The translations under genes and the position numbers were made by a program. 64,000 nucleotides of DNA from Apostichopus japonicus (lineage: Eukaryota; Echinodermata; Holothuroidea; Aspidochirotida; Stichopodidae): contig NC_092578.1 of assembly GCF_037975245.1 (NCBI RefSeq), forward strand, positions 2,992,501 through 3,056,500, written 5' to 3'. Of this stretch, positions 47,601 to 62,600 are shown piece after piece; positions within the stretch are counted from its first letter, which is position 1, and every line of letters starts with the position of its first letter. The notes beneath the pieces were generated by a model that was not told the origin of the DNA, searched no databases, and worked only from the letters and a program-made list of their open reading frames with translations.

Positions 47601-50600
47601 TTGAAAACCAAACCATAGAATAAAAAGCTTTGTGTGAAATCCTTTCCTTGTCCAAGCCCGTGTAATATCAGATGTGGGTGTTTTCATTATGAGCATACTT
47701 TGTAAAACCTGCATTCTCTTATTTGTATCCTACAGACTGGGGAGGCGTTGCGTAACCAGAGTGGCGAGCAAATGAGCAGTTTGGCGGACGAGTTGAGCAT
47801 GGCCCAAAATCAGGTGACAGCATTACAGCAGAACGTCGCTGACAAGGACGCCACCATGCAGCAGCTGGCTGAGCGCTACGCTCAGAAAGCTCAGGAGTTG
47901 ATAGAACTGTCCGAGGACAGGGAGGAACTCAAAAGAAAGAATATGGGAGAGATTTCAGCCCTCCAACAAAAGCTGAGAGAAACCACTGGAGAAGACTCTC
48001 CTATGACCAAGGACCAAACTCTGATGAATTTACAGGCAGAGTTGGATGAGAGCTACGGTAGTCAAATCGTCATGATGAAACAGCAACTAGAGGAGAAACG
48101 AAGACAGGAGGTGGACCTGTGGAAACAGAGGTACGATGAAATGGAGAGGATTGCAGCTGCCAGTAGTGACAGTAATCTGATGAGGACTGAATTAGAGAAT
48201 CAATTAAAAGAAGCTAATGAGAAACTGAAGGCTAAAGATGAAGCCATCATGACTGCAAGGGGAAACGTTGACAACCTCAATCAAAAACTGTCAAATGTGT
48301 CTGCCGCTTATCAGAAACAGCTTGATGATTTGAAAGCTAGTCATGCAAATGAGATTGAGTTTGTGGCGGAACAAGCCCAAAAGAGGACAGGGGAGCATAT
48401 TGATGAGCTTAAGAAGGAACTGGAATCGACACAGGACGAGCTGAATACCAGTCTGACTGACCTTGAAGAGGAGAAGAAGAAAGTTGGGGAGGCAGTGGAG
48501 GAGTTGGCAGAGAACGCACTCAACTCATCCAGTCTTAGGGGCAATCTCACCAAAGAAATTGGTATTCTGGCAGCAGAGATACAGAGGAAAGATGAAGAGA
48601 TCCAAGAACTGAACCAGGTAAGAATCAACCTTCAAGACCAATTGAACATAGTTGCTTCTGATAAGGAAGAACAAGTTTCTACATATCAGTCACAGATTAA
48701 TGACCTCTCCACAGAGTATTCTCACTTACAGAAAGAGCTGGAGCAAGTCAAGGAGGGTAAAGAAGCAGCGACCGTCGATGAAGATGCCCTGAGAAACGAG
48801 ATCGAAGAAGAACTCCGGAGCGAATACGAAGACAGAATCGATGACTTGAACTTTGCTCATGAAGGCATGTTGCAGCAAGTGAGAAGAGAATTACATATTG
48901 AACATCAGGAAGCATTGAAGAAAGAGAAACGTGAACTAGAGACTCAGTTTGAGCAGAAGTTAGAAAACATCACTGTCACTAAACAACATGAATTTGTCAC
49001 TGAGCTGCAAAAAGTGAAAAGTGAGATTCAGATGCAATATGAGAAGGAATTTGAAGAAAAGTTAGAAAAAGAGAACGCCAAGTGGCTGGAAGCATCTCCC
49101 GGTCCTTTCGGAGGGGGTGAACAAGAGGGTCGTGCAGATCTGAGTCGTCTGAGAGCTGAAGTTCAGGAACTGTCAGAAGCAAGGGATGCTCTTCTCACTC
49201 AAGTAGACAGTACCAATCACGAAAAAGAAGTTCTTGAGGAAGAACTTTTACAAGTCATGTCAGAGAAGGAAACTCTAGTGGAATTACCTTTCTCACCAAA
49301 AGAGTTAGGCTTCTTTTCCACATCACAGGAAGAAGATGAGGAAGTAAAAAGGGAAGTGGAATCTTTGAGGAAGTTGCTGGAAGATGCCTATGCAGACAAA
49401 AAGAAACTAGAGCAGAAGCTGGAGCAGTTGAAAGAAATACATGCTGCCAAGCTGGCTGCAACTGAAAGTGAGAAGCAAGGCTTTGTGGAGCAGTTGGATG
49501 AGATGCAACCACAGCTGGAAATGATCAAGGACACCATTAAGACAAAAGAGATACTTGAGGCAATTACAAAACACAGAAATCAGCTGTTAACTGACAAAGA
49601 AGAATTACAGCATCGATTGGAATCCCAAGAAAAAGAATTTGAAGGGAAAATGTTAGAACTGCTGATGGAGAAAGAAACATCTGAGGGAGAGATTGACAGG
49701 ATGAAGAAAGAGCTGGAAGAAGCAAGAGAGAAGGAATCCTCAGAAACTTCACCGAAGATAGGAGAATTAGCTGAGACACTCTCAGAGCTGGCTAGGCTAC
49801 AGGGCAAAGCTGGTAAAGTTGAAATATTGGAGGAGGAGTTGGAGGTGTTAAGGTGCAAGTTGCATGAACTGGAGGATCAGGTTAACAAAGAGGATGGAAG
49901 TGATTCAGATAGACTGGAAGTCATGCAAGATGAGTTGCAGAGCCATCAGCATATGGTTAGTACTCTAACAGAACAGCTGAGGGTATCACAAGAAGAGTTA
50001 GAGGAATTTAGGAGTCAGGGTAATGAATTAGCTCAAATAGAATGCAAAATTGATGCTTTGCAAAAGGAACTGTTGAGTTTGCAAAGAGAAAATGTAGGTC
50101 TGTTAGAAGAAAAGGAAAATTTGGCAAAAGATTTGGATGAAAAGGACCATGAGTTTAACATAAAATTAGACAATTTGAAGGGAACTATTGATGAACTGGA
50201 AGAGAGGAATAAGATATTAGCAAATGAAGCTGGTTGTGTGGAAATACTCCAAAGAGAAAAACAGCAAAGTGAAGAGAAAGTTGATTATTTGAGTGAGGAA
50301 GTTAAGAGATTGAAAGATGATATCACAGGAAAAGATTTAAAACTACAAGAAATAAATGACAGAAATCTTGTCTTAGAAACTGAAATAAATGAAATGAAGA
50401 ATGGGTCACTTAGAGAAGAGGATGAACCAGAGGTAGTTGGTAAAGGAGCAGTTGAAGAAGATGGTATTAATATGGATGGCATGGAGGGGGGTGAGAGCAG
50501 AGACAGGGAGGGGTGTGAAAGCAATGACAAAGAAAGATTAAAACAAACCATAGAAGACCTTCAGTGTGAAGTAAAAACTCTGAAAGATTTGATTGGTGAT

Positions 50601-53600
50601 AAAGAAAATCAAAAAAATAATAGGAGGGATGAATCTGAAGGAAGAGGCAGTGAAATTCAAAAGTTGGAAAATGTTATCGAGGAAATGAAGGTGATGAGTG
50701 AAGAGGGTAGAACTAGAGAGTGTGATCTTCAGGAATCTGCTAGGAGATTAGAAGCAGCTCTTGCTGAAAGGAAAAACGAAATTTGTGTAGTCAGGGTAGA
50801 AATGACTGGATTGGAGGATAGGCTGGATGGGCTGTCGAAACTTGAGGAAGAGAGAAAACAATTGCTCGAGAGAGTGAAAGGTCTCGAGCAAAAGTTAGAA
50901 GACGAGCATTCCTTGGAGGATGCTTTAGCTAAAGTTGAAAGAGAGAGGGATTCTTATCTTGAAAGAAATAGAATCTTAGAACAGGAATTTGAGAGTGAGA
51001 AAGATAAAATTGAAGCAATAATACAGAAGACCTTTAGTGAGACAGATGTAGAGGGTATGATAGGGAGTATTGAAGATTACCATGATTCAATAGAGACTGG
51101 AGTAGAAGACAAGAGAGAAGAGGATGGAGATGTTGAGGAGACTGATGAAGACACTAAGAAAGATGGAGAAGACCATACAAGGAAATCAGATACTTGGGAT
51201 GAAGTTGAGATGTTAAAAGAGAAACTGGAGTACATTGAGAAAGAGAGTATCAGGGAGAAGAAAGAGTATGATCGTAGACTGGTGGAGACCGAGGCTGCAT
51301 TGAGAGAATCACAAAGCATGAGGATCGTGTTGGAGGCTCAGATGAACGCTCAGAGGAAAATGTTTGAAGAAAACAGTGACAAGATGATGAAAGAAGAGGT
51401 CAGTGGTCCTGCTGATGAAGTTGACACATCAATTGAAGAAGATAATAGGAAGAAGGAGGAGGAGGAGGAGGAGGATGTTGCTCAGCCTCCTCATGCTCAA
51501 GAAGAAGTCTTATCAGCAGTGCAGGTCAGTGGCGAGACAACGATGCTAACTCTTCCAGAAGAACCTTCTGCTAGCGATGTTGATAAAGAGTTTGAAAAAT
51601 TGTGGTTAGAGGTGGAACAGTTAAAGGAAGAATCAAAATTTAAGGAAGAAGAGTTATCCAAGATGGAGGAACATGCCGAAACGGTAACCGGGGAGAGGAA
51701 CGATGCTCGTTTAGAACAAGAACAATTGATGCGGGAAGCAACTGGCTTGAAGGAAGTTTTGAATGAAAGAGAGAAGGAAAGTCTGCTCCTGCAAAAAGAG
51801 TTGGCCGAAACAAAGGAGCGCTTAGAGGAGGCATTAGTGAGCAATGAATCTTTACATCTGCAGAGAGATGAACTTGAGAACCAATTGATGGATAGCGGAA
51901 ATAGATCAACTGCCAATAAAGAGGACAAGCAAATCCTGACCAGTGAGATACAGAGCTTGAAAGAAGAGTTGGAGGAAACGAAGGAAGTAATTTCAAAGGA
52001 ACAGAATCTTTTCAAAGAGGCTTTGGAGGGAGAGATGAGCTCTAGCAAAGATGGAAAAGGAGAGAATGCAGGCGATGAGGTCCAAAGACTGAACGAACTC
52101 CTGGACCAAAAGGAGCAACGAGAGAAGGAGATACTGACAGAGAAAAATCTGCAGATAAGTGTCTTACAGGAAGCTAGCTCTCGGCTGGCAGACGAGAACG
52201 AGGAACTCCTTCAGGAACTGCAAGATATCAAGAGTAGGTTTGTGAATTCCCCAGATGTCTCGTCTAGTGGGTTCGATGGTGCATTGGATGAAGAAGACCT
52301 CGCTGGAAATGGAGTCGATCTAGCAGGCCGTCTGGATGAAAGTGTCGCTAGGGAGGAAATGCTTAGAAAAGAGAAGGATCTACTCTTGGAAAAGGTAGCC
52401 GAGCAGGATGAAATTCACAGAAGGTTGGTCACTGAGAGGGAAGAACTTCAGCGACAACTCAGCGATAAACAACGATTAGAAGAACTACTTTTGGAGAAAG
52501 ATCGCCTAGAGCAGGAACTCTCCAAACAAAAGAGGAACATGGAAGGCGATCTTCACGACCTAGAAGTGCAATTAACGCAGAGAGAAAACCATCTCTTGAA
52601 AGAAAAATGTCAGCTACAGAACGAGTTGAAACAGAAGGACCTACTCCTGAGGAGATGGGAGGTCGGCTACCGAGAACATCAGCTTAAACTCCGACACCAG
52701 GAGATGTTACTGGAGAAGCAATACTCGGAACAACTGTCCAAGGTCCAGGATGACGTCATCCAGGGTCGGACATCTCATCTGGAGAATCTCAGATCCGAGA
52801 TTGAAAAACGGCACGCCGAAGCCATCGCCAGGTTGAGACGAGACCTTCACCAAGAGTTTGCCCTACGTGAGGCTCGAATGAACGAGAGCCACCTGTCGGA
52901 CATTTCCGTCTTGAAGAGCCAGCACAATGTACAGGTGCAGTGGAGTTCCTACTAAAGTTTTTTTTGCCAGCCCCTTTCATCTTCATCTTTTAAATCCTTG
53001 TGGTGTCACGGCTCTGTCTTTGTTTGCTCGTCTGTCTTCTGCTACATTGCCCACAGCTTTGTCTCTTGCTTTAGTCTTCCACCGACTGCCTTATCACTTT
53101 GTCTTCAAATGGGGGTTACTCTAAAGCGAACAGGTCTTTCATTTCTCCATTTTGTTTTGTTTTTTTGTGGCCTTAAAGAAAAGTGCCGTAAAATTATTGA
53201 TGAAATAAGTCTCTTTCAAGTATGATGGATAATGCCAAGAGTTGGCACGTGCAATGCCACCTAAACTCAAACCAGCAAGCATTGGTCTTTATGAAGTACA
53301 AGGTTTCTGGTTTTGCAAGGTGGTTGCATTGTCTGTCTGTAAAAAAAATATAATTTTTCTGTCCATATCCCATCTGCTGATCTATGTGTTACATTGTTGC
53401 CTCTCTGTGCATGTAAGCAAGCTGTAGCAAGAAGTAAAATTTCATTAGCGCTTGTTCTGCAAAGTCTGAAAATTTGCTGTGTAATCTGAAATGTAGCGTT
53501 AATTAAGCTTATTTGTTTTACGCTCACCAGCAGTATGTACAGTAATAACAACTCTGTAAACAGTTCATGCATGTTATCACCCCACATACCATTGCGAACA

Positions 53601-56600
53601 TCATATGAAAACGTATAAATTTCACAGAAATGAATTTGGCGTTATCTGTGTGGTCGTATGTCAGAAAATGTCACAATTTGCTTCACCGAATGTTCATTCC
53701 AAATCCTGCTGTCATTCCATGTAGAGTTGAGTTTCATTGGGGTTGCACAGTGTATACACCTAAAAAGAGGCTTATTTTTGTTTACGAGTCATTCAAATAC
53801 ACTGTACAGTGGCAAAGTTGGAAATCCACTTAGTCTCAAATTCAACCTTTAATTTTTCTGGGAACATGCAAACTTATTAAAACAAATTTTTAGTAACCTT
53901 TCCTTCCTGGTGAAGTAATTCCTTCCTTTGATGATGACAGAGTAGAGTATATAGTTTACCAAAGTGTTTTGAGTATTAAAATGACCAGGTACTATATATC
54001 CTGCATACATATACAATATTGTAAGTCAATATCACTTAGCACAGGGTTTTCACCAAAAAATTGTAACCATTTCTCACCAATGTTTCTTGTTTCAAATCAT
54101 CTTTTCATTTGCACGAGTCAACCGTTCAACAGTTTTCAGCAAAATTGCTCGTACGTTAGCAAATTTCTGCACACTTTGTTTCTTTCCATAAAAGTTGGTT
54201 TCAGTGGGATTTTAATACTTTTCCCTCATCTAAAAGTTCCCTCTTTCCATAAAAGTTGGTTACAGTGGATTCTAGTTTTTATTATTTTTACCCACTTTAA
54301 AAATACAAACAAACAAACGTGTTTTTGCAATCAATTTGAATGCAGCTGTCAAGATGTGTTGCTTCCATACTCTACAGTTTAAGTTGATATCTTCTAGTTT
54401 TAAGCATTCTTGGGAAGTCAGCATTGTCGATACTTCTTTTCATCCTTTTGGAAAAAGTAGCTTTGAGTGTTATGAAAGACAGCAAAGTGATGAACTAATA
54501 AAAGAAAACCTACATAAACATAACCAACAACTTTGTGTGAAAGAAAGCAAAGATGGGCCTCTGTTCTAGACCAATTTGTTTGATCTGAATGTCCTTTATT
54601 CTGAGAGCTACAAAAAGTGCCTACTGCAAATTTACGTATTATGTCAGCACAGCGTCCTTTGAACCAGGGCCTGCTATAAACACATATTTTGTCAGTATTT
54701 GTTGAAGAGCTGTCACACCGTGTGTGTGTTAAGCTGTCTGTCAGTGCTGCTTTTTAGCTGATGAATGCCAAAAAAAAAAAAAATTGGGGGACACTACCAC
54801 TTTTCCTTTTTGATGTTGGTGCTAAAACTGGGTTTTTTTTCTTTCTTTTTCTTCTGTGAACCTGGATTTTTACTATGCTGTGTTAGATTCATTTTTATAT
54901 GCACTTTACAGTAGCTGTACAAAATATAGAGACGCCTTTTTGTTTCAATCTGTCAGCCATTGCTAAGATATGATACTATTTTAGTTTGCCAACTTACCAA
55001 AATGGTAGTCTATAAAACAACTCTTTGGAAGATTAATATTAATATTATTATTGATATCTTTATTACTATTATTTTTATCATTGCACTTTGCATTTTGGTA
55101 AACAACAGTAAAACCTACATCACCTACTTTCAGTGCATGAAATTACTTTCGAGTACAATTTCGATGCACCACAAATTTTGTGCAAATGTTCAGCAATACC
55201 TATATTGCATCTAAAGAAAAATAGAGACAAAAGAATATATTTATTTTTGTATACCTACAGAGTTTACTTATAAAAAACATACCCATAGATGAATAATTTA
55301 TCTGAAAAGAAACATATAATTTAATTTTATCGTTTTACTCTGTCAGTTTAACTGATGAGTATATTTGACCATATGATATTTGCTTGAAGTAATGAAGTTT
55401 GGTTGAAGAGGAGGGTGTGTGAGGGGACGGACAAAAAAGAAAAGAAAAAAGTGCGATTAAGGAGGAATATACCACACAGATGGAGAAGAATAAGAGTTCT
55501 AATAAGTTCTATAGATTACTATATTGTGTCTCATTGTGTTGTAGCTCAATAATTAGTAATATGACAGTTAATGCTGTACCTGTTTCCTTAATGGAAACTT
55601 AGTAAATTATACAACTGCCACCGTATTTTTGATGTAGCTGCTGTAGAAGAAGAAGCACCTCCAAGCAAACTGACAACATTTCTTACGTTGGGTTTGGAGG
55701 TCCATCAGGGTTCCATGATTCTGTCATGATGCAAGTTGAGAAGGACTTCAAAAAGTATAAATTTAAAAAATAAAAAAAATAAAAAAAATGAAATAACACT
55801 GGTGTGGCTTTTAAGGTTTGGTATACATGTAGAAAATGAAACAGGTTTTTTTCTGAGTTTTTCAAGTGGAAGGAATATGAAGATGATTGAGTCTGGTTCA
55901 CCTGGACTTTGAAGGAAAATATTACCTGGGGACTGGGGTAAGGTGTGAAGGAGGAGGGTAGGAACAAGGAAGGAAGATAGGTGTTTTAGAATTATTGTAC
56001 AGGTATGGCATTATCATCTCAGCATACTGCATTTTCTGCTTCAATTATTAGACAAATGTAATATTTTAAATATGTAGCCCAGATTGTGGAGTTTGTACAG
56101 AGTGTAGTTGCCTTGGTAATCTGCTGTTAACACCAAAAGGCTTCCATGGTTTTGCCCATATTTAGGGCAAAAACTATTTCTAAGTTAAGCAGTCTGTTTC
56201 AGTTTATTTCGATGAATGCCTTCCTGCATGGACTGTTTGTGTAAATTTATAATATTTTTTTCTCCTAAAAATTATTATTATTATTTTTTTAATTTGTCTT
56301 CCAAATCACTTTTGAATTGTTGGTGTGCCTTATAAAAAGAACTAGCTGTTAATACCTCATTTACATTCCAGACAGCGTTGTTTTAGTAAATCATCAATTT
56401 TTTTTATTTTTTTTATTTGAAGTTTTAAGCTTCCTTTGCTTTGTTATTTGCACCATTGCACCAGCTGTAAGGATATTGGTAATTTAATCCAAGATTCCAT
56501 GCAAGATCGTCTGTATTGTGCCCAAATTTGCTAGAAAGTCCGGTATTGGTCACCCATTTTCAAATGTCAACATGAATTTGCCCACTCTAAATGTCAGATT

Positions 56601-59600
56601 CCCCAGCGATGTTTCAATTTTAATAATCTTCATTTCAAGTTTAATAATCTTTAGTGGCTGCATGGGAGGAAAAAAAGTAGTAACTTGGAGCATGCGAGCT
56701 CATAGGAAAGTACATTTGAAAAGACTTGTAGAAACTGTTAGCATCGTAAAATTTGGAGCCACTAATGTTGACCTATAAATATTTTCACCCTTGCAAAATA
56801 GAGCCTTCATACAGTTCTATTTGTATGGTTCTATTTACAAGTTCTGTACTTATACCCTAACAGATGCTATGCCCACATACAGTATTCATGCGGTTATAAT
56901 ATTTTCCTTCCTTCTCCTGCACGAGGGGGCTGAAATGTTCCAAATCTCAGTTTTCCATTCCCAGAGGCCAATCAGCATTGAAATGTCCATGGATACACTG
57001 TATGCAAATCATTTTCAGGAATAATACACAAACTAGTTTACAACACCAGCAGGGCCAGGTTTTCAGAAACAGAACTGCCCTTATCTGTAAAGTCATCATT
57101 GATTTCGCACTGTAACTGCTTTGAGAAAGGATTATTTCGATATATATTGTGTTTGTAACAACTGACTGTGACAGAAACTGAAATTGTGCCTGTAATGAAA
57201 CTGAGATTGGAAACATTCAGCTTCCTGAAGTGACACGCTTAGGTTTTTCTTGAAAATACATGATTTGCAAACTGGGTGAACAGTGGCTAACAGTTAATGA
57301 AAAAACAAAAGAAGAAAAATGAAAAAGACAAGAAAATGTAACTTGCATACTGTACACGGTGCTGTACCATGTATACTTTTGTGTAATTTATAAAATAAAT
57401 AACTAACGAAAAACTGCTTGTACTTAACAAAGCCTATAGTACACATGTCAGCCTGATGTGTGTTTGTACTGTACAATCGATTCATATAAAGTGACAATTT
57501 AGGGGAAAAGGATGGTTTCTTAAATGTTTCACACGATACCACAGTTGCAATATTTATCTGAGTTTTGAAGAAAACGTTTAAACATACAAAGGTTGAAAAC
57601 TACGTTCAAGTACAGTAATGGGGAGCGTGTGGGGGTAGGGCAAAGTCATACCAATATTTTCTCAACATTTGGACATTTTTCATCCCTTATTAATACTGTA
57701 TTGTGTGAGGATTATAGTAATGAATTTAAGAAAAAAAAAATCATTTTTTGAGAGTAGATCGTGACTGCCAGTGATTTAACATTTCCATGCATTTATGTAC
57801 TTAACAGTACATGACTTGCATTTGAGGAAATACAATGGGTATTACAAAAGAAAGTTGATTTATTCTTCATATTAAATGGAAGTAATTTAATTCTATTAAA
57901 AAACTGTATATTTAAAAAGCAGAGCATTTGTGGAACACACTGCCATTATCAACAAAAGTGCTGCCATTTGTCCATTCCTGCAAAGGAAACTGAAATGTGA
58001 ATAAATATTTTGAAAGTTATTTTGTCATATTTTGCTATTTCTTTATGACTCTTTATGACATAAAAACTGCTGCTGTTCTCTGAGAATTCTGGGTAATTCT
58101 TGGAGAATTTTGAGTAAAAGATACTGTAATAAACATTGATGTATGGGGGAAGGTGTGGGGGGGGGGGCGGGGAGGTATATAGGATGTTAATGTATTTCCT
58201 TCACTTTTTGCATGGCTTTTCTATTACAGTAGCACCAACCTCACATTTATATTAGCATGCAACATGTTTTAATATACCAATTTGCTGTGTCATTCATGTG
58301 GTGAGCACTGTACCCCCATTTATGCAACCACCATTAAAGTTTGAGCATGTGGTGAAGTTGACACCACTAAGTGCAATATCCTCCATGCAATACAAAACAA
58401 GCTAGGGACCGTTTGGTGGTTGAGTGCCATTAAGCTTTGCTGATCATCCTAATAAGCTTCTACTGTATAATGTAAATCCAGTAAATCCTAAAAGAAAGCG
58501 ACGAAAGGTCACTAAATTAAATAACGTTCTTAGTCTCTGTAACATATTTTTGGAAAACGGGGGAGAGAATCCAGTCAAAGCACTCACCTAAAAGATCCAC
58601 TAAAAACCAATTGCATTCATATATTGTCAGATACAAAATATACACATGTATCATGTAATAATTTTATGCATTGACTTTGCTCAATCCATCCCCCCCCCCC
58701 CTAACTGTCTCCTAACTCCTATTCCATGGTGCTGATGTCACTTTTCCTCTTACTGTTAGATGGATAAAGTGAACAACATATTTTCAAATTCTGTCACATT
58801 TTCTCAAATAAAAGTGGACAAGAGGGGTGGGGGGAATTTCCCTACCCAAACCCTATCCTCCTCTTCCCTCCCCTTCCCTAAATTGACTGGTTGTGCAGAA
58901 CTTCATTTGTTCAACCAAGCACTTTTGAGTTTTCCTCTTCAGGCAATGTTTGAAAGTTCACCGTGAAAATCCCAATATAATATTCAAGACAATTATATTG
59001 TTTTCGTAAGGAATGATTCATCACTTATGTTGGCACACGATAATCTAGTTTCTTCCTCAAAGATTCAACATTACACACAATTAATATATACCAGTAGCAC
59101 ATCTCAACTTTATGAAGTCTCCTCAACAAAGTCAGTCAAATGTTGATTAATTTTGATGACATTATCCGATATCCGTACGTTTAGTGTCATCACGACAATC
59201 ATCAACCTGCGAACTGGTTTACAAATTATTAATCACAGTTCTGATCTCGATGGGCCATTAAGATAGTCATGGAGATGGTTTACGTCAATTCCCAAAAAAT
59301 CTTTTCTAAAGACTATAAACCTGCTCGGCAAACGTGTGTAATGTTATACCAATAAAAGCTGCAGGGTAGCTGGTTACCAGGGATATTCTCGTGACCAAAG
59401 TCCACGGTTTAAACAAAATTCGGAGAAATTATTCGGCTTTCTTTTGCAGGAGTTCAAAAATGACTTTTCTAGCATTTTGTCTCATGGATTATTAGTGAAA
59501 TTTTATGAATGCATCTGATGACAGGGGAGTGCAGTGATGTCGTCGTCATGGCAATTACGCTGAAAAAGCTTTCATATACAAATCTTTGATCCATGCAGTG

Positions 59601-62600
59601 GGGAATATAACATTCATGATATTATGTGTAATAATATATATTATAATTCTGAATGTTCAAAGAGAACATTAGCACATAAGAAAATGTTCATGTTATCAAA
59701 ATTGAAGGACAGATCGTCAATAATATTAGAATAGGAATGAAAAGCTTTTGAATAATGTCAGTCATTAAAATGACATCACAGCTGACCTACAGTATACTAT
59801 AGTACCAGCATCCATTTCCTGAAATATCGAAAGATTTATCTGATGAAAATAGTTTATATCCAAACAACTAAATCAAGAGTTTGGAATTTGAAAGTGAGAT
59901 CTGGGTTTCAACTACATAGTACTGTAACAATGCAGAATATTTTTTTCTCGTCGGTAATTTTTCACATTGGAATATTCCTTTGATATTAATACTGAAGATC
60001 GATTCATGATTTTAGACAATATTTCTGCTTTAGAGAGGAAATTATAAAATGTGCCTGATTGACTTGTTGACAGACTTGATCAATAAATACTATAGTAAAC
60101 CAATTCTTGTTCCGGAACGTGAACCAGTCCAAAGTCGTGGTATGAGCTTCCACTAGTGTAGAATATCCCCCCCCCCCTCCCCCACAGTAAAATACTCAGT
60201 GGCATATTCTATATTGCCACACCATTTCAAATCCCAATCCTGTGCTCCTGTAGTGGTTCACTTAGGGCCTGTTTACAGCAAAAAGTAAACATTGGAAACA
60301 AATCCACATAGCCATTGACGATATCAATCGTTTTACTGACTTATATTTCCTGGGAAAGTTAAATTCAAATCTTTTAGTGCTCAATCTCTAAATTTTATTT
60401 ATTCAGAAATTCATGCACTCCATATAAGCCATACATATCCAATACAATAGGTTGCCCTTACAATAGAGATGTTGAATTTGGAGCCCAGAGTTCTCCCTTC
60501 TGGATCTAATATATGAAGCGGGTCCTAAATACAAAACAAAACAAATGTAAATTGTACCATTTTTTTGCTCCTGTTTGAACGTAAATACAGCGACAGTAAA
60601 GTAAAGTTCCCGTTAGGAATAAAAAGTATGCTTGATAATGTTACTAGCTTAGCTGTACAGGCATCCTTCATGAGGCCGGATAGGGCATAATGTCATCCAT
60701 CCGACATGACCTCTTGTCCGGTCACATGTATGTCCGGCATTTCTAATAAAAGACTTGATTTTTCAGCAAAACCAAACATTATCTGCTGAAACATTCTACC
60801 GGTACTGTTCAAGAGTATACTGTACTATTTTCATGTACATCAATTTATGTAAATGTACCACAAGTGTAAGCTAGTACAATTTCATAACATTTTAATGTAA
60901 TCCTATTTACCAGCTTCATATTAATTGTTTTGTAATTGTACATATAAATAGTATTCTAATAAATGATTGTGTGAAACATGTAACTTGAATGATTTGCCAA
61001 AGCTTTGAAACGTTATTCATGGTTAGCAGCCCATGACATCTTACAAGTCTCCTCTGCGAGTCTGCAGGGACAATAAGTTGTCCAACTATCGCATCGCAAA
61101 ATGTCATTGATGTGTCCTCCATTTGAATGTTGTGTACTTTTTAAAGAAACAAAAAAAACTTTGTAACATCAATCCTGTAAAAGGTCTCTGTAAGAGTCAT
61201 TAGTACCTTTTATTCCATTTAAGTGCATGACAGACATGTGTGCAGTTCCTTCTTTCATTTTTATTGGTAAATTTAACTTTGTTTCAGATCAAACACTGTT
61301 TATGACATGACAATAAATATATGCATTTAATATGCTACAGTACCTTTCACTTTCCTTTTGTTTTTACCTCAATTTTGAAAAACATATCTTCATTCATTTT
61401 CTCCTTTACATTAAGTGCACTTGGTAAGGTGCATACATTTCATATATATTTTCCCCTCTATATTATGATCTTTTCATATGTCAACTACTGCTCATGCATA
61501 TTCAATGATTTTGACTTTATTGACTTTATTATCGTGGTTTGGCTCTTTTAATATTGTAAAGAGAATATCTTCACAAAGAAGAACATGTCCAATGAATATT
61601 GTGTGATCAGGGATGTGGATAATCCGGTGCTTATTTTGCTTTGTTAGTTTTTTTTCACCTAAAATGCCTAAAATGCTAAATAATAAAGGAAAAAATTTCA
61701 GCCTCTGAGAAAATGTCATTGTCAAAAGGATGAACAAACGATTCCAAGTGTATAAAATAGCAATATACAGTACAGTTTACCAAGTTGATATTTGGTGGCA
61801 TCTTCCTTGACAGGGCTGATTGTGGCAGGTGGAAGAGCATTGGAGAGGGGGGTGGGGGGAGGCGGTGATGTGGCAGGTTCTAACTCTACTAAATTTGAGG
61901 AGTTTTAAATATAAATGTTATGTTAAGATTGCCAAACTGGTGTGTTTTAGACAAAACATTTTCAAAGACCACAGACACCCTTTTCAATTGCTGCTCCACT
62001 TAAAATGTCTTTGCTATTTCAAGCTTCATCATAAATATCTTACATAAAAATTTATTAATATTTGTTCCTTTTGTTTCGTACCCATTTTACGAACTACATC
62101 AGATTTTAGTTTCCATTTTTTATATCTCTTTCTCATTCAGCTCAACGAGGTGGTAGCCGAATTGAAAGCCAAGAACGAAAAACTGCAGGAAGAACTCGAA
62201 CAACAAAAAGAAAGAGTCGAAAATGGACCGACGACAGATCAGGAGGTAGGCTAGTATTTTTCATTTTTTTTTTTTTAATTTAAAATTTTATCCTCGCATG
62301 GTGACATCTACAGTATTCAAAGTCCGACGGATACATCATCGCTCATAGCCTCTTTGACTCTGTATAATGTCCTGCTGTCATAGCTTGTTTATGGTGTTAT
62401 CCTTGTGATAAGTGGTGTTTTAAATTCATTCACGTATGTTTGTAAATTTTCAGTGCAAATATGTAAGTATCTGGTGTATTCTTGTACCCGTGCTAATTTC
62501 TTCAGTAAACTTTGCGTCGGGATTCTCTCTAGCGGCGTAGGCATGTACAAGTCAAAGCTGTAAATTTTACGAAATGCTCACACGGAGGAGAGAGTGATGT

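Noticed and set aside
48341-52048. Several Ser/Leu-rich antisense frames inside AKAP9-like exon 7
   Set aside because: They mirror the purine-rich coiled-coil codons on the other strand; typical shadows.
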